Shown here: positions 53,633 through 64,000 of the stretch, piece by piece
Position numbering within the stretch: the first letter of the stretch is position 1
How the letters are laid out: each line of letters starts with the position of its first letter
NCBI GenBank assembly: GCA_026122225.1
Contig: JANEZZ010001374.1
Location: forward strand, 186,001 to 250,000
Length of the DNA: 64,000 nt
Direction: 5' to 3'
From: Heloderma charlesbogerti
Lineage: Eukaryota > Chordata > Lepidosauria > Squamata > Helodermatidae
Program-made: the position numbers and the translations under genes
Notes under the pieces: generated by a model
Databases searched by the model: none
What the model saw: the letters and a program-made list of their open reading frames with translations, nothing else
Told to the model about the DNA's origin: nothing

Positions 53633-56198
53633 ACACGGTGATGCTGCTCTTGGCTGTGTCTGCCATAAGATCTAGTTCCACAAAATAGGCAATATTTATC
53701 ATAGTTTTTGTTTCCAAAGTTCAGAGGTCAGTGTGTGTCCTTATACAGCCAAAACAGCACCACCCACACTCAAGGCAGAGGTATTAGCAGGCTTTGAGGA
53801 ATCCAATGCTTGCAGAAGTTCGGAACAATGTTTAGGGGAGGAAAATAAGGGACAACCCCCCTGAAAAACAGCCCAGTGGGGACTGAGCATGCTTAGTGTC
53901 TATGGACTGCAGAATGCCTATTGAGAGAAACAAGCAGAAAAGTATGGGAATGGAATGGAGTACTGTGGAGGAGGACATGGCTGGCTGAATGGCCTCCTCC
54001 GCCTTTTGTTGTGGGTCCCACTTGTCTTAGTCTTCAATTTACTTTCTTGTTTAAATCAAGTGGCATATGTATAAGAGCCTCTGCAGCCCTTTAGGTGAAC
54101 ATTTGTCCTCTAGCTAGGTCAGGTGTCTGAGTTTTATGGTGCAGGGTGCTTATTCCATCACCAAAACCCTATGTCATCACTTCCTCCTCCCCCCTACACC
54201 ATCCATAATAGTTATGACAGCATAGTACTTATATTGACTTAAGGTTACGACAGCATAGTGAAATCACTATGCTGTCACAACTTGGATTTATGCCGGTAAA
54301 GGGAATTTAATCTACATTAGTCCGGTCAACCCAACTAATTGAAAACACATTAATTTTTATGTAAACAGGGGCTTTAGTATCAGTGTGTCAAGCTGCAATC
54401 CAGTGTACACTTATTTGAGATTTAGCCTCATCGGACATACTGGGACTTTTTTCTGAGTAAATATGCATAGGATTCTGCGCGCTATTGTACATTAATGAGA
54501 TTAAAAGCCCCGATTCTAGAAGCATAAGACAAGCTGTAACCGCTTTTACTGTATTTTGTGTATTATGGTAGCTGTCAGGAAAGAATTACATTTCTGGTCA
54601 CACTGCAGCTTGGTGCATGACTGAAAGCAGGGCTAAAATGGTAAATACTTACAAATTAGATCTGGTATCTTGCTTGGAATCTTAAGCCTCATGTCAAGGA
54701 CAGTTACTGACATGGCATCTTCTGCTTAATACTCACTTCTTTTCCTCCCTTTTTACCTATGGTAGGTTTAAAAAATATATAGAATGTTATTCGACATTAA
54801 TATAATACCCTTTCATAATGTGCCAACATCAATTAGCTGGAGTGGATACAAGAAGGCCACACATCTGTGGAAGAAAAGGAGATATAGATGGGATTTTGAT
54901 TTATAACTCTTCTTAATGCTGTCCTAATGGATTTTAAATGTTTTAAAATAGATTGCTAATTCTTCATTACTTCATGTGCATTTTTATTGACAGATTAACA
55001 TGAAATAAATCATAGGTAAATGTTTCACCAGTTTTGTTCAGAAGATTAAAAACATTGTTTTAATATTAAAACCTTTATAAAATTACTGATGGCACATTCC
55101 AAAATATCTTCCTGCACTGTATAACTCATTTTTCTCCCCCACCATGATCAATGGCTAGTGATCTAGGAAAGCCAATTCAAATTTTAGTTTACAAATGATA
55201 TTTTAACACTTTGGACTACTAGTTGTTGGTTATTTTAGGAATTACTAATCCTTTTAAGAATTGTAAATTTAGCTGTATGGGCTAGATTCTGGTGCAGTAA
55301 TATTTGAAATTACTGTTTTTATTTCTTTGGAATCTAAGGTGTTTACACTGGAGTTACTAAGAGCATAAATGAATCCTGTATGTGAAAAATAACTCTTTCT
55401 CCTTTCCGTCTTAATAGATCCATGTCCAAGAATCCAAGTGTAGACCTTTGCTTATTCCTTGAAGAATCTTAAGTGTTATAAGATTGTTTTTCTAGTGGTC
55501 TTCCCATTTTCTGTACCTCTCCCAAAGTCTGAAAATATAGCATAAAATCAAGACAAAACAATAACGCTCTACATAGTATAAATCTTTTTATCGAGCTCCC
55601 TTCCTATATAATTCCATGGTGAGTATTCATGGACTTTTGGTATGACAAAGGGCTTACACACACACCAGTGGGATTGTTGACTTTTTTTTCTTTTTTCTTT
55701 ATGAAACCAATGTAAAAATGATTTGCCATATATCACAAGCAATTCCTCTTCAAGAAACTCAATTTCAAAGCTCTCTAACACAGAACTAGTTGCATGACGG
55801 TTATTTCAATCCTGCCCTATGTATGCATGCATGCATTAGACTTTTTAGTTCACCCCATTCTGAGGGGTAGCTAGTAAAATACTTAAAATAAACATATTTA
55901 AAACAATTGTTTAAATCTGACTATGATATACTAAAAATGTAAACATCTATCATAGTATTGCTCACAGAAGGATGGACTAAATAAAAAGTTCTAGTGACAC
56001 TTAAAAGTAGAGTCTAGGCTTTGGAAAATCTCCAGAAAAAGAGTTCCACAGATGGAACAGCTTAACATAAAAATGAGATGTATCTGCATGCCCATTCAGT
56101 AGGAACCTAGTGCATAGATGGTATATTTAAAGAGAGCATTCATAATCAGTCTTATATCCTAACTTTTTAAATAAAAAAGGAAAGGGAAAGGGAAATGC
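53633..56198. other. no recognised gene
   Basis: AT-rich DNA. About 54,390-54,480 is a decayed piece of the dispersed unit with GACTTTTTTCTGAGTAAATATG. Nothing else recognised. Confidence 0.35.
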
Positions 56199-56378
56199 CA
56201 CAGCACAGTGGCAGAACACATGCTTTTCACCCATGTTCAGTCCCCAGCATCTCCAGGCAGGGCTAGACAAGGCCCCTGTCTTGAAACCCTGAAGAACTTC
56301 TGCCAGTCACTGTGTAGTCAGTACTGAGCTAGATGGACCAATGGCCTGACTCAGTATAGGGCAACTTCCCATTTTCCT
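56199..56378 (+). mobile_element. tRNA-derived SINE (type B)
   Basis: CACAGCACAGTGGCAGAACA, TGTTCAGTCCCCAGCATCTC (B-box region), CAGGCAGGGCTAGACAAGG, CAGTACTGAGCTAGATGGAC, GACTCAGTATAGGGCAACTT. Near full length, moderately diverged. Confidence 0.82.
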
Positions 56379-58139
56379 GATAGCATCAATTTATACAAAT
56401 CCAGCATTGTCATTACAAGATAGAATAATAAGGCATAGTTAAGTTATTTTAAATTAGTGCTAAAGTACATTAGTATTACCATATGTAAGCTATGTATTAG
56501 GCTGCAACTGCATAAGCTCACATTCTTGGGTTACTGGCATACTTGTTATGTAGTCTATATTCTGTGCAAGCACAGTCACAATATATAGTATAATATATGT
56601 ATTGGTACTATATTCAGCTTATACACTTCTTCCCCTTCCTTTTGGTAGGTCCCAAGTGGCTTACAAAACAATAAAAAGCAAATTCCATACAATCAATGTC
56701 CTTCATTAAAAAAAAACTATCAGCAATGAATTAAAGCTAAGAGCCTAATTGTAACAATTTACCCAGTAAAAGATGTGTTGCTGCCTAGTATTTGCTTTAT
56801 ATATTTTTAAATAGGTGGGGGAGGAATGTCACTGAAGCTTTCCTGGTTTAATAGGCCTGTAGGGAGTTATAAACAGCTGTTAAAACAGCTGCTAAGCCTC
56901 CTACCAATTGTAAGAATTAACTAAAATATTTCCTTCTACAGGATCAGCTATGTAAGCTTCATATTGCATTACAAGAGTCTCCAAAACTTATTGCCCTTAG
57001 CATGTTTCTGTTGTACTAGCTCTTCTGCTCTTCTATCCCTTTCCCATGGTCAGTATGAACCTAAATATAGTGTCCTTTAATCCACAGGTCCATCCCTATT
57101 TCTGTGATTAGCTGTTTCCCAGACGCCTGTCCCCTTTATCCAGCACACAGGCTTTGTTCATCAATTAACTTGTGAGCAAAGACAGGAATATGTCACATCC
57201 TAGCAAACACTGTTATATAGTAGGGAAAGGTTAATTCTCCAGTATAAGTCAGACAGCAAAAAAGAGTCAGATGCCTGACCCAACAGCATGCATTAGGTCA
57301 ACTTTCAAGTGCAAAGCAAAGAGGTACCACTTAGGTGGCCCAAACATCCTCAGGCACAAGCTTTGGATATTCTCAGTAGAGATTCAAAACTGCTTGATTT
57401 TGCTGATGATGAGAACAGTGTTAGTGGTGGTGTGTCCTAGATCAGATTTACTCTTGTTACTGCACAGTCCTCTGTGCATGTTTACTCTGAAGTAAGTTCC
57501 ACTGAGGTCAATGGAGTTTACTCCCAAGTAAGTGTGAATAGAATTGTGTTCTTAAACAGGTGTAGTCTGTCACATGATGATCAACATGTGACAGTGTTTA
57601 CAATGTTTTAGGTGTAGACATAAACCAAGAAGGGAAGAGATCTTTCCCTTAAATGCACTGGTGTTTATATCTTAAATCTAGCACCATCACTTATGCTTAT
57701 TTGTTGGACTGTTGTATCCATACCAGTCCACCCAGTCACTAACAGCGAAACTACACATTACACTTAATGTGCAGCATGCAACTAATTTTTCTGTTTTTAT
57801 TAATTTTTATTAAATGGTTGCAGGGGGTTGTTATCCTGAACACAGTGTCAGGGAGGTTTATTTCTTCCTTCCCCAGCTACAATAAGGATGAAAATGCCCC
57901 TCCTGCCCGTGGCTATAACTCTTAGTAAAAAACCTTCCCATTGGCGTCAGCAGGAACTTTTCTAAAGTACCTCTGTGGGGGGGGCACTTCTGTCCCGATC
58001 ACAGCTGGGGAGGGAAGGGATAAATCTCCCCTCCACATGTGCTGCAATCCAGATAACAATTAATTAAGGAAAGAAGAGGATTATCTGCACACTGTGAATT
58101 TAGTCTAACCTGTAGTCTGGCTGTTAGAGTGCCATAGGC
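56379..58139. other. mostly unassigned; LINE tail trace at 56,615-56,735
   Basis: No gene. Bases 56,615-56,735 (CCTTTTGGTAGGTCCCAAGT, GGCTTACAAAACAATAAAAA) look like an inverted LINE 3' tail. Bases 57,450-57,550 hold the dispersed unit (CTGAAGTAAGTTCCACTGAG, CTCCCAAGTAAGTGTG). A G run is near 57,977. Confidence 0.38.
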
Positions 58140-58980
58140 TATGTCCAGAGCTTTTGAAAGAAAAAGTCAAGAGGACCAAATCTCTCCAGAATGCTTGGGG
58201 ATTTTCAAAACCACAGTAATAGGAGCTCAGCTAGAATTTATACCACAGATCAGGAAAGGTTGCACCAAGTCCAAGAAGATAAGCGTGCTTAGTGAGAAGA
58301 GTCAAGGAATTTATCAAAGGCAATAAGGCTTCCTTCAGAAAATGGAAGTCTTGCCCAAATGAGGACAACAAAAAGGAACACAGACTTGTGCAAAAGAAAT
58401 GCAGTTGAGGAGCATCTTGCTAAAAAAAAAAAAAAAAAGGTTGGGTCCAGCATTTGCCTCCTGCAGACAGGATGGCTTCTTCCATCTGCAGAAGGCTTCT
58501 GATCCAGCACAGCATTTCCCTTGGCGGAGTGGGAGATGAGATTATTTTTGTCAGTTCTCTTCTCTCTCTGCAGCTGCTTATGCACCCCCCCCCCCAAAAA
58601 AACCCTGCTTTGAATGGTTGAGGGACCCTCTGAAACAGTAAGGGAGGAGGCATTAGGGAGCTGCATTAGGAGGGAAAGTTTCTGAAAGTTGCCTCCCTTT
58701 CCACATGTGGGAGCATTCTGGGTGGAACTCCATTCAGGAGATGCTACCACCAGTGTAATGTAATGCTGGATCCAACCTATAAAGACCAACAATAAAAAAA
58801 TTGAAATACATCAGAAGCAGAACACTGGCTAGAAAGGCAGTTGCACTATTGGACAACAAGGGAATTAACAGTGTGCTGAAGGAAGATAAGTAGATTGCAA
58901 AAAATCTGAATAAATTCTTTTTCATCTGGCTTCACTGTGGAAGATATAGGGCACATACCAGTACCTGAACTGAATTTTCA
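58140..58980 (+). pseudogene. CR1-group LINE ORF2 linker fragment, split by a MITE
   Basis: Left part encodes KEFIKGNKASFRKWKSCP-like residues (near 58,300-58,370). Right part has ARKAVALLDNKGINSVLKED followed by KNLNKFFF and, in another frame, GFTVEDIGHIPVPE, resembling the region between endonuclease and RT in CR1-group ORF2. Several frame breaks. Assignment by motif resemblance only. Confidence 0.5.
58439..58779. mobile_element. MITE with GGTTGGATCCAGCATT ends
   Basis: Left end GGTTGGGTCCAGCATTTGCC; right end, inverted, GGTTGGATCCAGCATTACAT (15 of the first 16 match). It splits the LINE frame. An adjacent poly-A run precedes it and no duplication was defined. The frames inside are unsupported. 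Confidence 0.6.
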
Positions 58981-59036
58981 GAAAGGGAGTCTGAGGAACT
59001 GGGACAAATAGCATAGTAGTGGCAAGAGATGAACTT

Positions 59037-61152
59037 CTTGTTGTTGTTGTTGTTCAGTCTGACTCTTCGTGACCCCATGGATCACAGCATGCCAGGCCTC
59101 TTCCGGAGTGTGCTGAAGTCCATATTCATTGCATCGGTGATGCTATCTAGCCATCTCATCCTCTGCCGTCCCCTTCTCCTGTTGCCTTCAATCTTTCTCA
59201 GCATCAGGATCTTTTCCAGTGACTTTTCTCTTCGCATTAGGTGGCCAAAATATTTGAGCTTCAGCTTCAGTATCTGTCCTTCCAATGAGCAGTCAGGGTT
59301 GATTTCCTTTAGGATGGACTGATTTGACCTCCTTGCAGTCCAGGGGACTTGTAAGAGTCTTCTCCAGCACCACAGTTTGAAGGCATCAATTCTTCGGCGC
59401 TCAGCCTTCCTTATAGTCCAGCTCTCACAGCCATACGTTGCTACTGGGAAAACCATAGCTTTGATTATATGAACCTTTGTCGGCAAGGTGATGTCTCTGC
59501 TTCTTACTATGCTGTCTAGGTGTGCCATACCTTTCCTCCCAAGGAGCAAGCATCTTTTAATTTCATGGCTACAGTCACGGTCTGCAGTGATCTTGGAGCC
59601 CAAGAAAGTAAAATCTGTCACTGCTTCCATTTCTTCCCCTTCTATATGCCAGGAAGTGATGGGGCCAGATGCCATGATCTTAGGTTTTTTAATGTTGGGT
59701 TTCAAACCAGCTTTTGCACTCTCCTGTTTCACCCTCAACAAGAGGCTCTTTAGATCCTCTTTGCTTTCTGCCATTAGGGTGGTATCGTTTGCATATCTGA
59801 GGTTGTTGATAATTCTCCCGGCAATCTTAATTCCGACCTGTGATTCATCCAACCCGGCGTTTCTCATGAGTTGCTGCCTCCTGAACAATGTTACGGACCT
59901 CCGTCCATGGTTCCTCAGGCACTCTGTCTATCAGGTCTGATCCCTGAAATCTATTCCTCACCTCCACTGTGTATTCATAAGGGATATGACTGAGGTCATA
60001 CCTGAATGGTTTAGTGGTTTTCCCTACATTCTTCTATTTAAGCTGAAATTTTGCAAGAAGCAGCTCATGATCTGAGCCACAGTCAGCTCCAGGTCTTGTT
60101 TTCACTGAGTGTATAGAGCTTCTCCATCTTTGGCTGCAAAGGACATAATCAGTCTGATTTCGATATTGACCATCTGGTGATGTCCATGTGTAGAGTCGCC
60201 TCTTGTGCTGTTGGAAAAGAGTGTTTGCTATGATCAGCATGTTCTCTTGGCAAAACTCTATTAGCCTTTGTCCTGCTTCATTTTGTACACCAAGGCCATG
60301 CTTGCCTGTTATCCCAGTGATTTCTTGACTTCCTACTTTAGCATTCCAATCCCCTATAATGAAGAGGACATCTTTTTTTGCTGTTAGTTCTAGAAGGTGT
60401 TGTAGGTCTTCATAGAACCGATCAACCTCAGCTTCTTCGGCCTTAGCGGTTGGGGCACAGGCTTGAATTACTGTGATGCTGAATGGTTTGCCTTAGATTC
60501 ATACTGAGATCATTCTATCGTTTTTGAGATTGTGCCCCAGTACTGCTTTTCCCACCCTTTTGTTGACTATGAATGCTACTCCATTTCTTCTAAGGGATTC
60601 TTGCCCACAGTAGTAGATATAATGGTCGCCTGAATTAAATTCACCCATGCTTGTCCATTTTAGTTCGCTGATTCCCAAGATGTCGATGTTCAATCTTGCC
60701 ATCTCAGGTTTGACCACCTCCAGCTTACCTTGATTCATTGATCTTATATTCCAGGTTCCTCAACAATATTGTTCTTTACAGCATCGGATTTTCTTTTCAC
60801 CACCAGACACATCCACAGCTGAGTGTCCTTTCGGCTTTGGCCCAGCCGCTTCACTCTTTCTGGCGCTACTTGGAAATTCCCTCTGCTCTTCCCCAGTAGT
60901 ATATTGGACACCTTCCGACCTGAGGGGCTCATCTTCTGGCGTCATATCTTTTACCCTTGTGATACGTTCCATGGGTTTTCTTGGCGGGAATACTGGAGTG
61001 GGTTGCCATTTCCTTCTCCAGCGGACCACATTTTGTCAGAACTCTCCACCATGACCTGTCCGTCTTGGGTGGCCCTGCACAGCATAGCTTGTGGCTTCAC
61101 TGAGTTACGCAAGCCCCTTCGCCACAGTAAGGCAGTGATCCATGAAGGGGGA
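59037..61152 (-). mobile_element. BovB/RTE LINE with internal deletion (about 2.1 kb)
   Basis: On the minus strand it runs from the RTE 5' end (CCTTCATGGATCACTGCCTT near 61,150) to the 3' end (GAAGAGTCAGACTGAACAAC) with an (AAC)n tail at 59,037-59,053. It contains endonuclease and RT C-terminal coding pieces. The central fingers and palm are missing, so it is about 1 kb shorter than a typical full-length BovB (about 3.2 kb). BovB is abundant in squamates and known for horizontal spread to ruminants. Confidence 0.92.
59082..60738 (-). pseudogene. BovB ORF2 remnants: endonuclease plus RT C-terminus
   Basis: From 60,738: ARLNIDILGISELKWTSMGE (endonuclease, with the catalytic Glu in ISELKW) and SGDHYIYYCGQESLRRNGVA. 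From 60,240: TWTSPDGQYRNQTDYVLCSQ and GADCGSDHELLLAKFQLK (the SDHELL box). Then, after a deletion, from 59,888: AGRIINNLRYANDTTLMAES, where the usual YADD is YAND, and the C-terminal YGCESWTIRKAERRRIDAFK and FGHLMRREKSLEKILM. Stops, frameshifts, the core deletion and the Asp-to-Asn change make it inactive. Confidence 0.92.
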
Positions 61153-61621
61153 GACTATTTTAATTCCGATTATTTTCCTTAAGTCAGGTTCTCCATGGTA
61201 TAGTTTTTGTGTGCCCCAACCTCCATAATTACCTCTGGTATGCTAGCCCTGCCCAGCGGTGTGCCTTTCACCATGACACTGGTCAAGGGGTGTTTCCTGT
61301 CCCTGTGTTTCCCGTCTTGTGTTTTCCAGCACAAACCAATTAGTGTCTACTCAGAAGTAACTCCCATTGTAGTCAATGAGGCTTGTCCCCTGAATGTGCA
61401 CTTCAGAATTTAAAGAGATCCCCCTCAATCAAAATAGCACATTTTAAAGCACGAATTCCCTAAAGGCTATAAAGCGCTATCTTGAACCTGCGATACTCTG
61501 TTGTTTGGTTTATCCCTGTTCAGAAGTAACTAACAGGCACTTTCAATCATGTGCAGCATCGGGTTAGAAAGGGGCTGCTTTCCCGTCCCACCACAAACAT
61601 ACGTGTGTCTACTCAGAAGTA
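61153..61621. repeat. unclassified repeat unit flanking the L2
   Basis: Contains CTACTCAGAAGTAACTCCCA, CCTAAAGGCTATAAAGCGC and GCAGCATCGGGTTAGAAA. The DNA on the other side of the L2 (63,239-63,560) repeats these themes (AAGTAACTCCCATTGTGTTC, CCTAAAGGCTCTGAAGCGC, GCAGCATCAGGAGC). The L2 landed in this repeat. Family unknown. Confidence 0.5.
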
Positions 61622-63015
61622 CCGCTTTAAAAGAGGCAGTAATTAGACCACTCCTGAAAAAGCCTAACCTGGACCCAGAGGATGTTAACAATTATAGGCC
61701 AGTGGCCAACAACCCCTTCCTGGGCAAGGTGCTTGAGCGGGTGGTTGTAGGACAGCTCCAGGCACTCTTGAATGAAACGGATTATCTAGATCCATTTCAA
61801 TCGGGCTTCAGGCCTGGTTTTGGAACGGAAACTGCCTTGGTCGCCCTGTGGGATGACCTCTGCCGGGAGAGGGACAGGGGGAGTGCGACCCTGTTGATTC
61901 TCCTGGACCTCTCAGCGGCTTTTGATACCATCGACCATGGTATCCTTCTGGATAGGTTGTCTGGGTTGGGAGTAGGAGGCACTGCACTACGATGGTTCCG
62001 CTCCTACTTGGATGACCAATTCCAGAAGGTGGTGCTGGGGGATTACTGCTCTGTGCCATGGCAATTGTGCCATGGGGTTCCACAGGGCTCTATTTTATCC
62101 CCCATGCTGTTTAACATCTACATGAAACCGCTGGGGGAGGTTATCTGGAGGTGTGGGCTGAGGTGCCATCAATATGCAGATGACACCCAGCTCTACCTCT
62201 CTCTTACATCAAAACCAGGTGAGGCAGTGGCTGTTCTGAATCAGTGCCTGGGCACGGTAATGGACTGGATGAGGGCTAATACACTGAAACTCAATCCAGA
62301 CAAGACGGAGGTACTGTTAGTGGGTGGTTCGTCTGCCCGGCTAGGTGATATTCAACCTGTTCTGGAGGGGGTTGCACTCCCCCTAAAGGATCAGGTTCGT
62401 AGTTTGGGGGTGCTCTTGGATCCAGAACTGTCACTTGAGGCACAGGTGAACTCATTGGCACGGAGCACTTTTTATCAGCTTAGGCTGGTATACCAACTAC
62501 GCCCTTATCTGGACAGAGATAGCCTTGCTACAGTTATCCATGCTCTGATAACTTCTCGTCTGGATTACTGCAATGCGTTATACGTGGGGCTGCCTTTGAA
62601 AACGGTCTGGAAACTTCAGCTGGTCCAAAATAGGGCAGCAAGATTGTTAACAGGGACTGGCCTGCGAGCTCATATTATGCCAGTACTTTTCCAGCTGCAC
62701 TGGCTGCCAGTCCATTTCCGGGCCCGATTCAAAGTGCTGGTGTTAACATTCAAAGCCCTTAACGGCTTGGGGCCAGGTTACCTGAAGGATCGCCTCCTCC
62801 CATATGTGCCTGCCTGGACCTTAAGATCATCATCAGCGGCCCTTCTCCGTGAGCCCCTGCCAAAGGAAGTGAGGCAGGTGGCTACTAGGAGGAGGGCTTT
62901 TTCTGCTGTGGCACCCCGGCTCTGGAATGAGCTCCCTAGTGAGGTTCGCCTGGCGCCTACATTGTATTCCTTTCGGCACCAGGTGAAGACCTTTTTATTT
63001 TCCCAGGCATTTTAG
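61622..63015 (+). CDS. L2 reverse transcriptase, 5'-truncated but uninterrupted
   Basis: About 464 codons without a stop or frameshift, from KEAVIRPLLKKPNLDPEDVN to HQVKTFLFSQAF and the natural stop. RT blocks in order: QSGFRPGFGTETALVALWDD, motif A LLILLDLSAAFDTIDHG, GVPQGSILSPMLFNIYM, catalytic HQYADDTQLYLSL, LNPDKTEVLLVGG, then the C-terminal SRLDYCNALYVGLPLK and AFSAVAPRLWNELPSEV. The endonuclease and ORF start are missing through 5' truncation, so it cannot retrotranspose itself. An ATG lies upstream at 61,549 in flanking DNA and is not native. Confidence 0.92.
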
Positions 63016-63238
63016 CATTTTAGCTTTCTAAATTTTTATCTTTGCTGTTTTAAATCTGTATTTTAAACTCCTGTACTGCTGCTAGGTTTTATTGTGGTTG
63101 TATTGTTATATTGTGGTTTTAATGTTCTGTATATTTTAAATTGTTTTATTGTGTGTTGCTTGGATTTAATTTTTGTGAACCACCCAGAGAGCTTCGGCTA
63201 TTGGGCAGTATAGAAATGAAATAAATAAATAAATAAGT
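61622..63238 (+). mobile_element. young 5'-truncated L2 LINE with TSD
   Basis: Flanked by AAGTA (61,617-61,621 and 63,239-63,243), inside the phrase CAGAAGTAACTCCC of the target repeat. It keeps the RT region and the whole 3' UTR (CACCCAGAGAGCTTCGGCTA, GGCAGTATAGAAATGAAATA) with an (AAAT)n tail. Very similar by eye to the L2 at 12,992-15,139, so both probably derive from a recently active family. Confidence 0.9.
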
Positions 63239-64000
63239 AAGTAACTCCCATTGTGTTCAATGAGGCTTGTCTTTGATGCTTACTTCCTTTCTTTTTGGAA
63301 GTAATTAATTCGCAGCTTCACTCCTTTGCAGCATCAGGAGCTTCAGGGGAAAGGAGAAAGGGGATTAGAAAAAGGGCTGGTTGGAGCCAGGGTGCTTCAA
63401 GTATTCACAGGGTTAAGTCTCCTAAAGGCTCTGAAGCGCTTCGCCAGCTGTAATGGAGTAGTTAATGCAGAGCCTCACTCCATGGCACCATGGGGAACTT
63501 CAGCAGAGGATGAAGGATCTACAGCTGTGTTTCTTTAATGTTTAGTGCTTTAAGGAAGTAATTAATGGCGGGGTGGAAGACAGTGCTTTTGTCGAGATAC
63601 AGGAGAAAACCTTCCAGGCTTTTATAGAAGGGCAAAGGTGGTAGGCGAGAGCCTGGACTAGGGGGAGCCTCTCTTATTGGTTGAGGAGCCCCTGCCAGTC
63701 AGATGACATTCAACCGCCTCCCCGCCCGAAGTATGTTCTGTGAAGTGACTTATGATGGTGTGGTGCACTCACTCATGGAGCCCTGCATGGACCAAAGCAC
63801 ACCAAAGCTGGTTCCTAGGAAAATCCAGATAATCCTCCATTTGCTTCTCCTTCCATTGTTGTGGAGACACTGCCCCACTCCCGGACTAATATGGAACACC
63901 GTTATTCTTCAGAGTAGTGTGTGCAGTCTGATATTTGTGATGAAGTTCTTGGCTCAAAAATTGCATAGAAAAATTAGTATATTAGGTAAAGTTGGGTACA
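63239..64000. other. repeat-unit DNA, otherwise unassigned
   Basis: Bases to about 63,560 belong to the repeat described at 61,153-61,621, with a further internal echo (GGAAGTAATTAATTCGCAGC and AGGAAGTAATTAATGGCG). Beyond 63,560 nothing is recognised. Confidence 0.4.

Overview
This window looks like intergenic or intronic DNA from a squamate reptile (lizard or snake; not resolved further). No exon of a conventional host gene was recognised. The host call rests on the repeats: BovB/RTE, L2-clade and CR1-clade LINEs, tRNA-derived SINEs, many small inverted-repeat DNA elements, and one Tc1-type transposon. Almost every long reading frame belongs to a LINE reverse transcriptase, a transposase, or palindromic repeat DNA.

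Layout. 1-5.7 kb: mostly old unclassified DNA with a decayed L2 and a SINE. 5.77-7.9 kb: a CR1 ORF2 split by a 551-bp palindromic element. 9.6-15.9 kb: a 6.3-kb hAT-like element with a perfect 8-bp target-site duplication (TSD). It carries a 301-bp internally deleted BovB, a SINE, an LTR fragment, and an L2 that itself contains a truncated palindromic element. 16-24 kb: L2, CR1 and SINE remnants. 24.3-25.2 kb: an 864-bp palindromic element. 27-33 kb: CR1-like fragments, SINEs and foldback MITEs. 33.4-38.8 kb: a second putative hAT-like element (7/8 TSD match) containing a palindromic element split by a solo LTR. 38.8-45.3 kb: three palindromic elements, plus a different palindrome at 43.3-44.3 kb with 5S rRNA-derived sequence in both arms. 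47.35-49.0 kb: a nearly intact Tc1 element inside a CR1-like LINE. 51.7 kb: a short 5S-CR1 composite SINE. 52.4-53.6 kb: rearranged palindromic fragments. 59.0-61.2 kb: a BovB with an internal deletion. 61.6-63.2 kb: a young L2 with an uninterrupted reverse-transcriptase frame.

Most unusual content. Eight or more copies or pieces of one palindromic family occur here. Six copies have perfect 8-bp TSDs and TAGGG(A/G)TG ends, which suggests a non-autonomous hAT family. The core is a long palindrome whose arms are built from smaller near-perfect hairpins. Both outer arms are CpG-rich and usually carry an outward-facing splice-donor consensus (GGTAAGT). In one arm the donor follows a start codon in good context with an ATGGCGGC (YY1-like) core, and four of five copies stay open from ATG to donor. 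The 43-44 kb 5S palindrome repeats this plan with unrelated sequence: divergent ORFs that both begin MGPSRAV run toward outward GTRAGT sites. My inference is that these are mobile bidirectional promoter/first-exon cassettes that could splice into flanking DNA. All of this is by-eye reading. Transcription, splicing and family-wide conservation are untested.
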